This document shows, in pieces, positions 1 through 12,244 of a stretch of 64,000 bases of DNA (position 1 is the first letter of the stretch; the number at the start of each line of letters is the position of its first letter). Source of the DNA: Apostichopus japonicus (Eukaryota; Echinodermata; Holothuroidea; Aspidochirotida; Stichopodidae); contig NC_092579.1 of assembly GCF_037975245.1 (NCBI RefSeq), forward strand, positions 32,293,666 through 32,357,665, written 5' to 3'. The position numbers were made by a program, and so were the translations under genes. Under the pieces are notes generated by a model, which worked only from the letters and a program-made list of their open reading frames with translations, made no database searches and was not told where the DNA came from.

Positions 1-400
1 TTATGTAAAATTGGTTGGATAAGCATCTCCTCTCTTGGCCTAGAGGGGACTTAAAGGGTGTGAAGACTCGCGCAAAAAGAAACGTATAATGCCGGTAACA
101 TGACCTAGTTTCGAATGAGATGTAACAAAAGTGTTAGACACCACCATCGATCCCAGAAAATACACACAGCTTGCTACCATCGGTAATTAGACACTAGTGT
201 ACAGTCAGTACATACAGCTGCGGTCAATACCTACAGCATAGCGTACAGACAATACAGCGCTGGACATCTTATATAACACGTTAACACATTTCATTACTGT
301 ACTGTCTGCATTTTGTAGCGACACGAACAAATCGTCACTTGCAAGCCACGGAAAGTTAACTGTTTCAGATGGCCGCACGCGGTTTGGGGCGACTCTTCAA
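1..400. other. non-coding, nothing recognised
   Basis: No convincing reading frame, RNA gene or repeat was seen. The 3' part leads into the first copy of the 200-bp duplicated segment that starts near 401. Confidence 0.5.
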
Positions 401-605
401 TGCCTTTAAATTGACCCAATTTTTGCTCAATATGTATGTTCATTTATGCTCTTCAACATGCAAGCCACAGAAAAACCCAGATCATGATTGATAACGGGTC
501 AAAAAGAGATGTTCTCCTGCTGCTTTTTGGAACTTTTCCTGAGATTGAATAACAATCGGGCGGATAGATATTGATTCTAATAGGAGTATGCCATCTGCAC
601 CCTAA
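401..605. repeat. diverged direct repeat, copy A
   Basis: About 205 bases that recur at 1291-1485 in the same orientation with many substitutions and small indels. Shared landmarks include ttgacccaat, ctcttcaacatgcaagccac, tgattgataac and aggagtatgcca. The two copies flank the TTAA-type MITE at 671-1081. No coding content was recognised. Confidence 0.8.
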
Positions 606-670
606 GGTAGCATACGCCCATTAAAAGCCCCATTGACTTACACACTAAATCACAAAAGTAATGTGGTCTC

Positions 671-1081
671 TTAAGGCCCGGTCACACTACAGCGATATTT
701 TATCGAAATACGGTCCGATTTTTCCGATTTAAGGCCAAAGAGTGAGGTTTGTGGTAGTGAATGTAATGAATGCAGTAGAATATTCGAATACCTACTTCAA
801 ATCTGAGGGGTTCTAGAACTGACTACATTCTGAAGTGACGTCACATCGAAAAGCGATAAAAATCGGAAGAGAAATCGGATAGCTAACCGATAAAAGGAAA
901 CGGAGTCAATATCAAAAGTTAGGAGAGGGCTATTCCACATCGGAATGGCTCAACAGATAGCAAATCAGGTCCTTTATCACTGTGGCTAGAAGACCCGAAC
1001 GAAAAACTGTCTGTTTCGATTCCTCTGGGAAAATCGGATAGTATTCCGATAAAATATCGGTATAGTGTGACCGGGCCTTAA
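671..1081. mobile_element. MITE with terminal inverted repeats and TTAA flanks
   Basis: The segment begins TTAA-GGCCCGGTCACAC and ends with the inverse, GTGTGACCGGGCC-TTAA, so a 403-bp body (675-1077) sits between two TTAA tetranucleotides. The inner ends also pair (a tatttta/taaaata stretch near each end). There is no transposase ORF. A TTAA target duplication is typical of piggyBac and Kolobok superfamilies, so a non-autonomous member of one of these is inferred; the family was not determined. Confidence 0.85.
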
Positions 1082-1290
1082 GTCTAGATAGAAGTTTTCA
1101 CTAGCTAAACGCTACCCATCACCGGATAGCTGACAAGTTGGCCTTTCATGGCACCATCAATTTTCCGTACCATGACCGTGTAGATTTTTTGCTATCCGAG
1201 CCGGAAGTTTTCGTCACTTGTAAACAAACCTCTTCACTCAGTGGTAAACAAATTTCCTACGCTGCTCCCGGGAGGCCTAAAGGTCTAAAA

Positions 1291-1485
1291 TTGCCTCAAT
1301 TGACCCAATTTTCTCACCATATGTACTTCCATTCATGCTCTTCAACATGCAAGCCACAAAAATCTAGATTATGATTGATAACAGGTCACAAAAGATGTTC
1401 TCCCGCTGCTTTTTGGCACTTTTCCTGAGATAGGAGAACAATCGAGCGGATTGATATAGACTCTAATAGGAGTATGCCACCCTAA
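1291..1485. repeat. diverged direct repeat, copy B
   Basis: Second copy of the segment at 401-605, about 195 bases. Both copies end with aggagtatgccac-like sequence followed by cctaa. Confidence 0.8.
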
Positions 1486-3818
1486 ATCAAAAACTTTTAA
1501 GTTTTTGCAATGTGCAGACGACACTGGCATACAAACACATATTTTGTATAAAACGTGTGTAGGCTAGGCTAAAAATGGTTTTGTATTGTTTTAAAGAAAA
1601 TATCTTGCCTTGCTGTGCGGCCTAATGTAGCCAGCATAATGGAGATAGAGTTCGTTTTTTTTGGTTTGCCTACCAAAGTACAAAGACGAAAGATTTGGGA
1701 GACAAAATTTCAATTGCATGACGGTCTAGAGGCCTACCAAGCTGTGTGAGGTGGGGATAGGCATAGGGCCATACGCACTACTAGTACTACTACTCGGTAC
1801 TAGGCTAGGCTTCAACAACTAGTATTACGACAGTAAGAGTAGATCGGCATGTTTTGGTCATAAAGTCCAGGATTTCCTGTTCAGTTCCATTTTAGGCTTG
1901 GCTTACTACTTATTTGAGATCAAAGCAAACAAGCTTAGGCCTGTGCCTTGCTTAGTCTAGGCCTACGACTGAGTTATAACAAGCCTAGCCTAGACCTAGT
2001 TATGCCAGTGCAACCCTGACTGTAGCTGGAGTTAGGCCTAATGGACCTATATGCTGTGTATCTCGATCATAGGAATTGAAGTTGAATATGGCCATAAGAA
2101 GTAGCCTACTACTACTATGGGCATAGCAATACATACTAGGTCTAATGCTATGCATGAAGGCCAAGACTGTCTATAGATAAACAGTCCTCCTCAAATTCAC
2201 TCGAGCATTAAGAACTTGTTACTTGATAGCATAAACTACCCCCAATACTGCCACTAGGATTCATCCTTGAGCTCACCTAATTAATTCACCAGTCAACATG
2301 TATGGTTGTAAACATAATGGCCAGCACTACTTTCCTGTGCATGAAGACATGTTTGGCTTGCCCTATGAAAAAATACTCTGTGTGCTTAATTAATCATGAA
2401 TTTGTGCAGAGGAGCATTAAGTATGCCTAGCATTACCAAATGGGGTAGATATTCAATATCCCCTTTTTTGGCCAATGACAGGGGAGTCAGGTGGTATTGC
2501 AATAAGTATATGGAAGATTGTAATGGCTTAGCCTAAGATACTCCTAGGGTAAGCACCTAGCATGCTATGCAACAACGTTTTGATTGAAGATTTGATAACA
2601 GACTTATCAGCCATACGGCTAGTTCTAAATTAGCTAGGCCTTACACAGTTACAGTTTCAGCCAAAAATTCCATTAGGCCAATACAATTTGGCCTACTGCC
2701 ACTGGCTAGAGTTTAAAACAATAGGGTTAAGACTTAGACTAGGCTCATGCAGTACATCAGCAAAAATCGTTTACAACAAAAGTCGATGACTATTGCTACT
2801 GTAGGGTTTTGCAGGCCTGCCAACTCTCGCGGTTTACTGTACAACTCTCACTGCAAGTCTTCAAAATTTTACAAAAGTTTGTTATACCTTTGAGTTTGAC
2901 ATCAGCGTTTTGGAAATTGGGTCTGTTCATGTTTCACGGTTGCCAAAGGTAGCAAATTTTCAAATTACAGTACAGAACTTCTATTCTAAATAAAAAAAAC
3001 ATAATTAATATCTGCAATTATGAATTAGAATTGACCAGACCTTAAACTATTCCGGAAATTATATTCAAGATGGTAGAAAAGTGTGACAATCTATAAATTT
3101 TCCAAAAGTGGTTCTTTTCTTAATGGTGGTGCCACTCCATTACTGCTACATTTTGGGAATTCTGTCGTTAGTTCCTTTATTAACATAAAATTTACTATAA
3201 TCAGACAAGTTTTCAATGATATTGATGATGTTATCAAAGAAAAATTAGAGTATCGTGAGAAAAATCACAATTTTTCCTGAATTACACTTTTCTCTTTAAA
3301 GAGCAAAATTGAAAGTAATTGAAACAAAATACCATAAAATCAAACCACAACATAAGCATATATATATTAACCAAAAGCTGACAGTTTTGGGTAATGTCCT
3401 CTCAGATTTTTTTGTCATGACTCTTGTTCCGAACATCACCTATCCAAATAGATCTTGTTTCAGACATCACCACCAATGCTTTACCTAATATAACCTAATA
3501 CTTAGTAATAAAACATATATTGTTCATTTAAAGGCAATAATAATGAGTAAACAAACATGTTATTAATTGATAACCTTACTAAAAAAGATATATAAACTCT
3601 TAATAGGTTCCAAGTTCGAAACAAAGAAAAGTGATCAACAAGACATAAATTTATTAAACACAGGCCATGCTTGTTAATACTAAGCAATACATTTCAATGT
3701 GTAACACGCAGGCACACAAAATTCTTAGTAGTTGCATATTTGCACGCACTGTTCTGGCCTCGGTTAAGCATTAGGAGTTGAGACCGTTAACTTACTTAGC
3801 CCGATCTGATATTACAAG
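1486..3818. other. non-coding, rich in TAGGCCTA-like motifs
   Basis: No supported gene. Between about 1560 and 2830 short motifs such as ctaggct, taggcct and gcctag occur repeatedly on both strands. The short frames at 3083-3280 (+) and 3502-3687 (-) have no recognisable domain and are treated as chance. Confidence 0.5.
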
Positions 3819-6035
3819 ATGACTTCTCCTGAGCTGGATACCGATGAAGAGTACAGTATCATTGGAAAATATCGTTTGTCAGGACTGTGCCCTGAAAATT
3901 CAACATTAAATGTAAAAAGATCGATACGGAAAAGATCGAAGAGTTTAGACTAACGGGAGCAATAAACAGCCACCGAGCTTTGTGCTGAAAAGTGTGAGCA
4001 GTAATAGTTTTAAATCAAGAAAAGCCAAAATCATGCAATTTAAATCATTGAAATTAAAAAAGCTTCACTGTCCAGTATCAAAAGTATTTGCGAAATTTGA
4101 TACAGCATTCTGTTCTGTACAAGAATGTTGTTGGTATGATTGTGTATGGTTCTGAATGCTATTTTCCTTTTTTTTTTAGGTGGGTGTGGATATGATTGGA
4201 CCCCTTGCAGAGACCATCAATGGAAATAAGTACATCATAACCCTATGTGACTATTTTTCAAAATTGCCAGAGGCTGTTGCTGTAAGAGACGAAACAGCAT
4301 AAACCGTTGCAAACTTTCTGTTTGAAACCATGGCCAGGTATATATCCATGTACTTTGTTTTTACTTTACATAACATACTTTTGAAGTTAGTTATGCAGAC
4401 CTGCATTTGTTCTCAGTTTTACCTGTGACCCAGAAAGCGGCAAAATGGTTACAGAAATTTCTTGAAGTTGTTTTATAAGTTAATGTTAATAAAATGTTAG
4501 TGGGATAACGGTCAGTGCATCCAAGACCAGGTGTGATGTCAGTGCTTAACTTACTTGTTTTGAAATCAGTGCTAAAAGAATCTCCTGATTAAACCACGCA
4601 GCCACTCTGAAGATGCCAATAGTTTACTGCATTACTCTAACCAGTACTTTAACAACTTGTTTAATTTTCCATTTATTTAGATTTGTGTGCATGAAAATTT
4701 TCATCTCAGACCAGAGAGGAGAATTTGTTAATGCTCTGAACAAGTCCCTATTTGACATGACAGGGGTGAGCCACAGAGTATCCTTCAGCTACCACCCACA
4801 GACCAATGGGCTGGATGAAAGATTCAACCAAACTCTGCAAATGTCACTCATCAAAGTTGTCAATCAAAACCAAGATGACTGGGATGAAACACTGTCTTCC
4901 ATTCTCATGGGGTACCGTACAGCAAAACATGGTTCAACAGGTCTTTCTCCTTTCGTTGTGATGTTTGGAAGGTTTGTAATAATTCAAACCTACCATTGCT
5001 GAATAGAGGTTTACATTTGTAAAGGTCATATACTGTACAGAGAAAAGCAATCAGGGACAAGAGAGTTTGGACAAATCCTGCATAGCTACACTGATCCTCT
5101 ATAGGATAAAATCTCATTCGACACATCCCAGGTACAGGGAAAAACTGCTAAATAGAGGACCACCAATAACCCTATGTAAGTTACAACACCTAAACAAATA
5201 AACAGATTAACTCTGTATATGGTACACTCTTCAGCAAGTACAAAAGATGAACATTCATTAAACTATAAAAGCATGCCAATTAATTAAGATACATGCAATT
5301 AATGCCACTGACATTGGTTTTGTTTTTCATATACTATATATCATATTTTGGGCTGGTATGCAATTTGGACCTATAACAGCACAGAATATACTTTGGTTTT
5401 ATATTTCTGCTGGTTTGAGTATGTGATGTGACTCAAATTTATGGTTCCAGGGTCTTAATAGCGAAAATAAAATATAAAAAAAATTAAATATTCTTCAGTC
5501 AACAAAGTGTTGGGAATAATTGATTGTTAATTTATCTTCATATATCCAGAGAGCCATTGTTACCAGTGGACATTGAAGACTCCATTGTCCAACCAGAATC
5601 TCTTGCTGCAGCGATGCACAGAGGGAGAGGGTTTTACAACTCATGTCACAGTCGCAGGACATAATCAAAGGTTTTGTGAAAGAAAATATTGGCAAAGCCC
5701 AAGAACGGCAAGAAAAAGAATTTTGACTAAAGGCAGCAATCAAAACAGGTTATTACATAATGCTATGTTGTGCATTGAAAACTGACTGTAGTTAAATGAA
5801 TGGCAACATATACATTGTATTATGATGTTTATGTATATTTGCTGGATTTTGTTTTATTCAGACCTTCAAAGTTGGTTCTAGTGTTCTCGTCCAGAATGCA
5901 GGAAAGGATGCCCGAAGAGGAGGGAAGTTCGAAACTCTTGGCTTGAGCCGTATGGAGTCAAGGCTGTGAATGAGAAAGGGCTGTACACACATACTAACAG
6001 TTCCACAGGCCTTCCTTTGAAGAAGAAATAGGACC
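3819..6035 (+). pseudogene. intron-split integrase gene (Gypsy/Ginger-type), decayed
   Basis: Five fragments in order match a retroviral-type integrase of the kind found in Gypsy elements, Ginger DNA transposons and domesticated host genes. 3819-3953 starts with ATG and encodes 44 residues resembling the short N-terminal segment of such proteins (EEYSIIGKY...KRSIRKRSK). 4180-4337 carries the first catalytic Asp (VGVDMIGPL, then TLCDYFSKLPEA) and an in-frame TAA at 4300. 4681-4971 carries the second Asp and the Glu region (FISDQRGEF, YHPQTNGLDERFNQ, GYRTAKHG). 5550-5748 and 5862-6035 encode the C-terminal tail (KVGSSVLVQN-like) with frameshifts and stops. Introns 2-4 begin with GT and end with AG, and the junctions at 4337/4681 and 4971/5550 are both phase 2. 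The zinc-binding HHCC segment was not found. Spliced structure points to a host-type gene or DNA transposon rather than an LTR element. Confidence 0.75.
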
Positions 6036-8960
6036 AAAATAGATTTTAGCTGACGTTCTCTTGTTAGCTCCAATCTGAAGAATGGTAGGTTGGTTTGAGG
6101 TGATCCTTGCAGCAATGACGTGCTAAGGAGGGTCGTTATTGCTTTTGGTGCAGATATCGTGCAACGAAATGAGTGGGCAGGGCTTAACATTAAAACCTGA
6201 TCTGCAATTGCTCACCAACCATATGTGGTATGACTAAAGTTTATTGGGCTGAGCAGGTTGGTTACCCAATGCAATGTTTTCAGTGCTATTTTGATTTTGC
6301 TGCATATTGATGAGATGTGTGACAAAACAGGGCTCAGCTGAAATTTCCTTATAAACACAGAATCGGAAGAAATTTATTCCATTTGAGTTGATACTTAACA
6401 TAATGATACCTCATAGCCTGCAGGAATAGTCCGTCTCGTTTTCTTGGCAGATATTTTCCATTTTCGCCCATGTTTGTTGCATCTCAATCATCATTGTTAG
6501 CTTTTTCTAATATTTGTAGAACCTTAATTACTATTAAGTGTGTGCAACCCCCCTTCCCTCCCCCCTCCCCCCACACACACAAACAAACGCATACACAAAT
6601 TACTCATGTTACATCATGGAAACCATAATGCATTTTAACTTGGTTGATTTTTCATATATTGAACAAACTAATATTAAGAAAATGTCCCTTAACATATTGC
6701 TTAATTCAAAAGGGAATTGCGATATAGCATCATTACGGTAATGTTGCTTTACTATTCCAATGTTGTTGTTATAGGAGAAATGATATACTGCTTAAATCTT
6801 CATGGTGGTGGCAGCAACCCAATGAGATTCCTGGCTTGCAGCCGACAACATCAGGAACTTGGACAAAGTTGGTTGAGTTGATAATCTAACACACTCTCTA
6901 GACTGAGTTTGCAGGAAGAACAGCCATCAAATTACCATTTCCCCATAGAGTGGTGTAGCTGGGAACCACATTGCACTTTGCATGTGTGGTTGGAGTATTA
7001 ATTTTATACAGGTTGTAAAACACTGCATGAAGTCACATTTATTCTTTCATCAACATTGATTCTATCATCACAGTAATCCTCATAGAGGCAGTTCCAGAAT
7101 AGGGACTGATATTGACCATCTTAAATTTCTGTTAGTTTAAAAAAATATAAGGATACATTTTATACATACAGTATATTTGATAGACAGTATACATAATATA
7201 TGTGTTCAAGATCTTGCCACAAAGGCCAGTGTCTGCAGCTCAGCATTATACAAGTATGGAAGTAGATGTTGTGTTACGTGGCCAATATCTCAGGACGTAA
7301 CAGATACAGGGATATTGTGACGCTGGCCAGTTTCTTAGGACATAATCATCACACTTCATTAACTTTGCTATATGGTGCCATGTTTTACAGATAAAAACGT
7401 TGTAATTAAGCAATGTGTAAGTATACTCGAGTTTTCAAATTTGCTTGCAACTATATTGAATCAATAATTTCCATGCATGAGATATTTTCAACATATATCA
7501 CCCCAAAATGGTAATATTTGCAGTGGTTGGGATAACTTGATAACTTGTTGGTACATGACTGAAAATTATTACAGTACCAGCTATACTTGTAAGACTGTAC
7601 CCATGCTATTGGTATAGATCTGCATTTATTGGTTCTTAGCAAATAACCATCCAACATATGAAAATCAATTTAATACTGTATAGCTTCTCAAATTGATTCA
7701 GTTGAAATCTGAATTTTATTGTCAGCAACAATTAACAATATGCCATCTAATTGCAATGAATGAACTCAAGAAAGCATTTATTTGCAAGGAATAATTTGTC
7801 CTCTAAAATCCAAATTGCTATTCAAAATGTAAAGAGAATTTTTTTTTTTTCCAACTTGACAGTTGCTAGAAGTACCACATACAGGTTTTAAACTGCTCTA
7901 ACAAGTTCAAAGGAAAAGTTCAGTCATAGAGGTCATCTAATTTTCATCTTTTTTTAATTGATTCCCCTAACTAATTTTAATTAAACGTTAACTCAATTAA
8001 CGATTTAATTAATTGACTGATCACTCACTCAATCAATAATTACAGTGAGACAATTCATTAAAAATGATTCAATTGAAATAACTGGTTGACAACTTGTCAG
8101 AATATATCAGCTTTATCAACTATTCATACAACTCATTTTAAACCATTTGACCAATATGTACAGGGAAGTTGAAAGAACAGAGAAAGTTCAGAAAACAAGT
8201 CATGACTTTGGAATGAATTTTTCCCAATTCAGCCAACTTAAAGGACATCATATTTCTTAATTTGTCCAGTTTGCAATTTTGTCTTAAAAGCATGTAGTGG
8301 TCCTTCAAATTCAAATTAAAGGTAAGTAACCTAAGACAACCCATGCAGCTTTAGAAATAATTCATTAAGGCAGGGATTGCAAGCTATGGAGGTGCAAGAC
8401 TTCATGTGACTTGATCCTCCCCACCTGGAAATGTTGAAAAATGAAAGACTTTTACTGTGCCAGGACCATATCCTTGACAAAACCTTATGCCTGGAGAAGT
8501 AAAGGGAAAAACCCAACCTATATCAGCACAATTGCAAGGAGCATTTTGTGATGTTCCAACCCCATCCCAAGGATTGGCACTTATTGCAGAATATCATAAT
8601 TTTCACTTCAACAATGAAGGGTTTTAAGTTTTATTATCCCCCAAATATACTAGATTTTCCAACATGGGCACTCTTCTTTGTCAAGTTCATGATACCTCTA
8701 CTCCTTTCTCCCAGTAGCATATTCCAACAAATGGTTATTAAGATATGATGTGTTTATCATTTTACTTGATGAGAGTAACTTTTCAGCTACAGAAGCTAGT
8801 GACAGACTTCCAAGAAAGTGCTTTGAATCATCAAGCAATCATTAACAAAAAATAGATAAAAATGAAGGTTGCAACCCAAATCTTTTCCACTTATATTGAT
8901 GAGCCACCCATGTCAGATGTAGATTTCCTACAAATCTAAATTTTCCTTCTTTTTTTTTAG
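6036..8960. other. non-coding, low-complexity patch
   Basis: No gene was recognised. A C-rich tract followed by CA repeats lies at about 6547-6590, and short AT-rich stretches of aattaatt type occur near 7960-8040. Confidence 0.5.
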
Positions 8961-10402
8961 CTTCTTTGCAGCATCATTCGACACTATAATGGACATAGCT
9001 CTGAATTAATGGAAGTAATCAAAGCTCTCTTCCGCGCAATTTCAACCTGAACTTCATGGGCCTCCTGTCTCGCAAGGTTGAAACAGATTCTTCCAGAGTT
9101 TGATTCAACTGCACAGGAGGATGCATTAGAATTTCTTGGTGCAGTTTACACATCATCATGCACTTCCTGTAACCAAAGCCAGTGCAAACTTTTAGATGAG
9201 TAAGAGATATAGATCGTTCTGTGAAAAGCATCAAAGCAACACAAACAAAAATAAGTGAACTTTTCAATATATTATTTAAAATTATGCCATGTTGGCCCAA
9301 AATATGCAAATATTCAAATATGGTCACCTTTGGTCAAAATTCTATAAACTGTTTTTATTACCACTTTTGATGAAATTTACCTCACGGGGACATTCAGTCA
9401 TCTTGTGTGTTCATTAAGAATGTCTGAGAACAATTTGGACTAAGGGCCTCCATGAAAGTAACTTGTTGAAAACTTCTAGCAATTATAGCATCCTATAATT
9501 TGGGGCATATACAGACTACCTTTAACATTGAAACTGATTGGGAATTTGCTTAGGTTTGCAGGGAATTAGTCATTTTTGAAAGAGGTATTATGGCACCAGT
9601 TAGATCTGACTGATAAACTTGCATCAATACAATGAGGATGCACATTTTGTAAGGCTGGGTTTAGATGATAGTCTGTATCTGATTGATAAGTTTGTTGCTC
9701 TTAATAATAATTCTGATAATTTTAAGTAAAAGCTGAATGAAAGTTTTCATTTATACCTGATAATCCAGAGGGTAAAGGAACAAATGGGAATTGCAATAGA
9801 AATGCAACATTGTTGTAATGAGTAACTTATTTTTTCCTTTCCAGGTACTTCTTACATACAACAAATGAGATGAAGTGGACTTCCTGCAATGAGACTTGGC
9901 ACTGTCGGGCAAACTCCTATCCAGTAATTCCGATATATCCTAGTAACAAGGGCTATATGTCATGCTTGAGTATGCAGGGGCACCTTGAGGTGTGTCTAGA
10001 TTGCAAAGATCTTGAAGGCTTTTGTGAGTCCTGGTGAGTTCCTGCAAACTCCCTGTTTTTGTCATATTGTTTTCATTCCATGCTGTTTTGTGTTATGTAA
10101 AATTGTTTCAATATGTAACACAATGCATTTTTGTGAAGTAGCAGTATGTGTGTTTATGAGTGTAATGCTAACAGCCTGTCATTACAATAACTCAATAAAC
10201 TGACAAATGAACAGGAGTCAAATTCTGAAACTATTAGTGATGTAAGTTAATGGCCAGAATTCATACGTTGAAAATTTTCAGGTTTAGAGTCCAGCTTGAG
10301 TTGTAATGATCCCATTGAGCAGTTCTAAATACTGTATACAGGCATCTTTTCATATTGACTGTAGATCTCTGGTGTTATGTCTTTCTCAATTTATTTATTT
10401 AA

Positions 10403-10750
10403 AGTGTTGTGGAAAGAGTTAATTTCACATAGGGTGACATGTATATGTGAAATTAATTAACTAGTTAATTGTATTCTTTGCTATATGTACTTTGCAAAGG
10501 GATTATTATAAATAGTGCACATACTGGAGAACAATGGTCCAGTGTGACGAAATTACACTAAATCACCATCGTCGCCCTAAGTGGTGAGTTTATGCTATGT
10601 CGTCCTAAGTGTTGTGAAAAGAGATGAATTCGCCTAGGGCGACAAAGGTGTCGCCTTAGGTGCTTTATGTGCAATTCACTATTTTTTAATTAAATACCTT
10701 GGTATTTGTATTAGGCAGAGGGATTATTATAAATAGCACACCATCCGTCC
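10403..10750. repeat. tandem duplication, two diverged copies
   Basis: Two adjacent diverged copies, beginning agtgttgtggaaagag (about 10401) and agtgttgtgaaaagag (about 10608) and each ending gggattattataaatag (about 10500 and 10730). The block lies in the large gap between the second and third protease-like fragments. Internal gtcgcc/ggcgac stretches are inverted with respect to one another. Confidence 0.65.
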
Positions 10751-11140
10751 GGTTCTCCTTCAATACTTCTCTCCAGAAAGGACACAATTTTGGGTCAATG
10801 GTTCAAGAACGGGATTGATAAAGTATACCGTTTGTATTAGAAACCATTACTTCATCTAGCTAAGGATGTGAAGAATTATTAGTCTCCAGTAGTTCTTGAT
10901 TCAGTGGTCCATATTCAATTCATGTGGAGTTTTCAGGAACTATTACCAGTTATGCAACGAGTCAGGGCTAGAGTCACTAAATTTCAGAGTAATAAAGTAA
11001 CTCAAACACAAGTTCATGGACAGTCTTCCCATAGATCTAGATTATGCAGTCCAAGATTCAACTCAAACGTAGGTTTCATAAAAGTGATATCTTGATTAAG
11101 TATCTTGATAGTCACTGACTTTTCCATGTTTGCTAATAGT

Positions 11141-11437
11141 GGTTGTACCAGATGTCATTGTCTTAAACCCCACAAGTCACAAAGTAGTATTAATATTCGG
11201 CATACCTTTTTTTCTAATAGGGTTGTGAATGAGTGGAATGGCTCGCCTGAGAAAGTTGTACTTGCAAGTACTGTAGTGTGAATGGGTTTAAGAATGCTTT
11301 GGACAAGCACTTTAAGCATTGTAATCGGGTCTGATCGTTTGTGTCATCAGTTTTCTTCCCTCTCCTATAGGGTCTTTGATGGGGACTTGAGTGTCCCTCC
11401 TGATCCTTTTTCTTTACTAAACTAATCTAAACTAATA
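11141..11437 (+). mobile_element. 3' tail of a non-LTR retrotransposon
   Basis: Forty-six codons (11141-11278) read like the extreme C-terminus of a CR1/L2-type reverse-transcriptase protein: a Cys/His-containing segment, then IRHTFFSNRVVNEWNG and PEKVV, before a TGA. After a one-frame change the text continues GFKNALDKHF. The 3' end carries short ACTAA/TAAAC-like repeats at about 11413-11437, as is common for 5'-truncated CR1/L2 insertions. The upstream limit is not clear. Confidence 0.65.
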
Positions 11438-12244
11438 AGGTCAAGCATAAAGTATGTGTGCTTAGGCCTACGCAATTGCAGAAGCCAATCTCCTTAACCT
11501 TTTTGAACTAGCACTTTTAAGGTTAACTTAACCTTTTAGAAGGTAAGCTTAACTTTTTCTTTGCAAATGTAACACGAACACTGTTGAGCAAGAGTCGTGC
11601 CAGCAATGCCACTGCATGAGGGAAATTCACAGTGACAGAGTAAATAATTGCTTTCGCACCCACGGATGAACACATGTTAGGTATATTACTATCACTAATC
11701 TGGGGAAATTGCATTTAAGAATATAAATATGTTTATCAGCTAGTCAACAGTTATTTAAGGTATCATTTAATTCTTTTCATTTACTCCATTAGTGATCTTC
11801 CCTTTTCCAACAGCTTTACTGGAAAGACTCTTGCTCAGCCGCATTACACAAACACCTTACGAACAGAATACTGCAGATAGCTGATCGTTAACTATGTTAG
11901 GAATCCACATGCAGTTCTGGTTATGAAAATAGTAAGAGACAAGATCTGTTTTTCAATCTATGTTTATGGTGAACTACGATTAAGAATAATGAGTTGTAAT
12001 TTTAATAAATGAGCCCTTCAGTACTGATAACCAGGATTTTAGTTATCTATTTTTTCTTTCTTTACAGTACAGAAATGCAGGGTTGCACTACACCATTTCC
12101 AACAGAGGAAGTATGGCAGAAAACAGGTGGAATTTTACATATAAATGCCGAAAATGTGCTGGACAGAGAGGTTCAATAAACTTTTGGAACATTGACACCT
12201 CATTCACTTACATGAGGAAACCTTTTCTCATAGATGTTGAATAA

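Larger units (their letters stand above)
8961..12244 (+). pseudogene. ubiquitin-specific-protease-like gene fragment, decayed
   Basis: Three exon-like blocks follow polypyrimidine-AG acceptors. 8961-9199 reads LLCSIIRHYNGHSSELMEV, then an in-frame TGA at 9048-9050, then LPEFDSTAQEDALEFLGAVY, which resembles the (F/L)P-x-QDAxEFL region of USP-family deubiquitinases, and a C-x2-C cluster. It ends at a GTAAGA donor in phase 2. 9845-10033 continues in phase 2 with several Cys and ends at GTGAGT. 12068-12244 contains YKCRKC and ends with TAA, but its best frame does not follow in phase from the second block. The catalytic Cys box and His box were not seen, so the fragment is incomplete. It could belong to a host gene or to a transposon that captured a protease. 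Confidence 0.45.
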
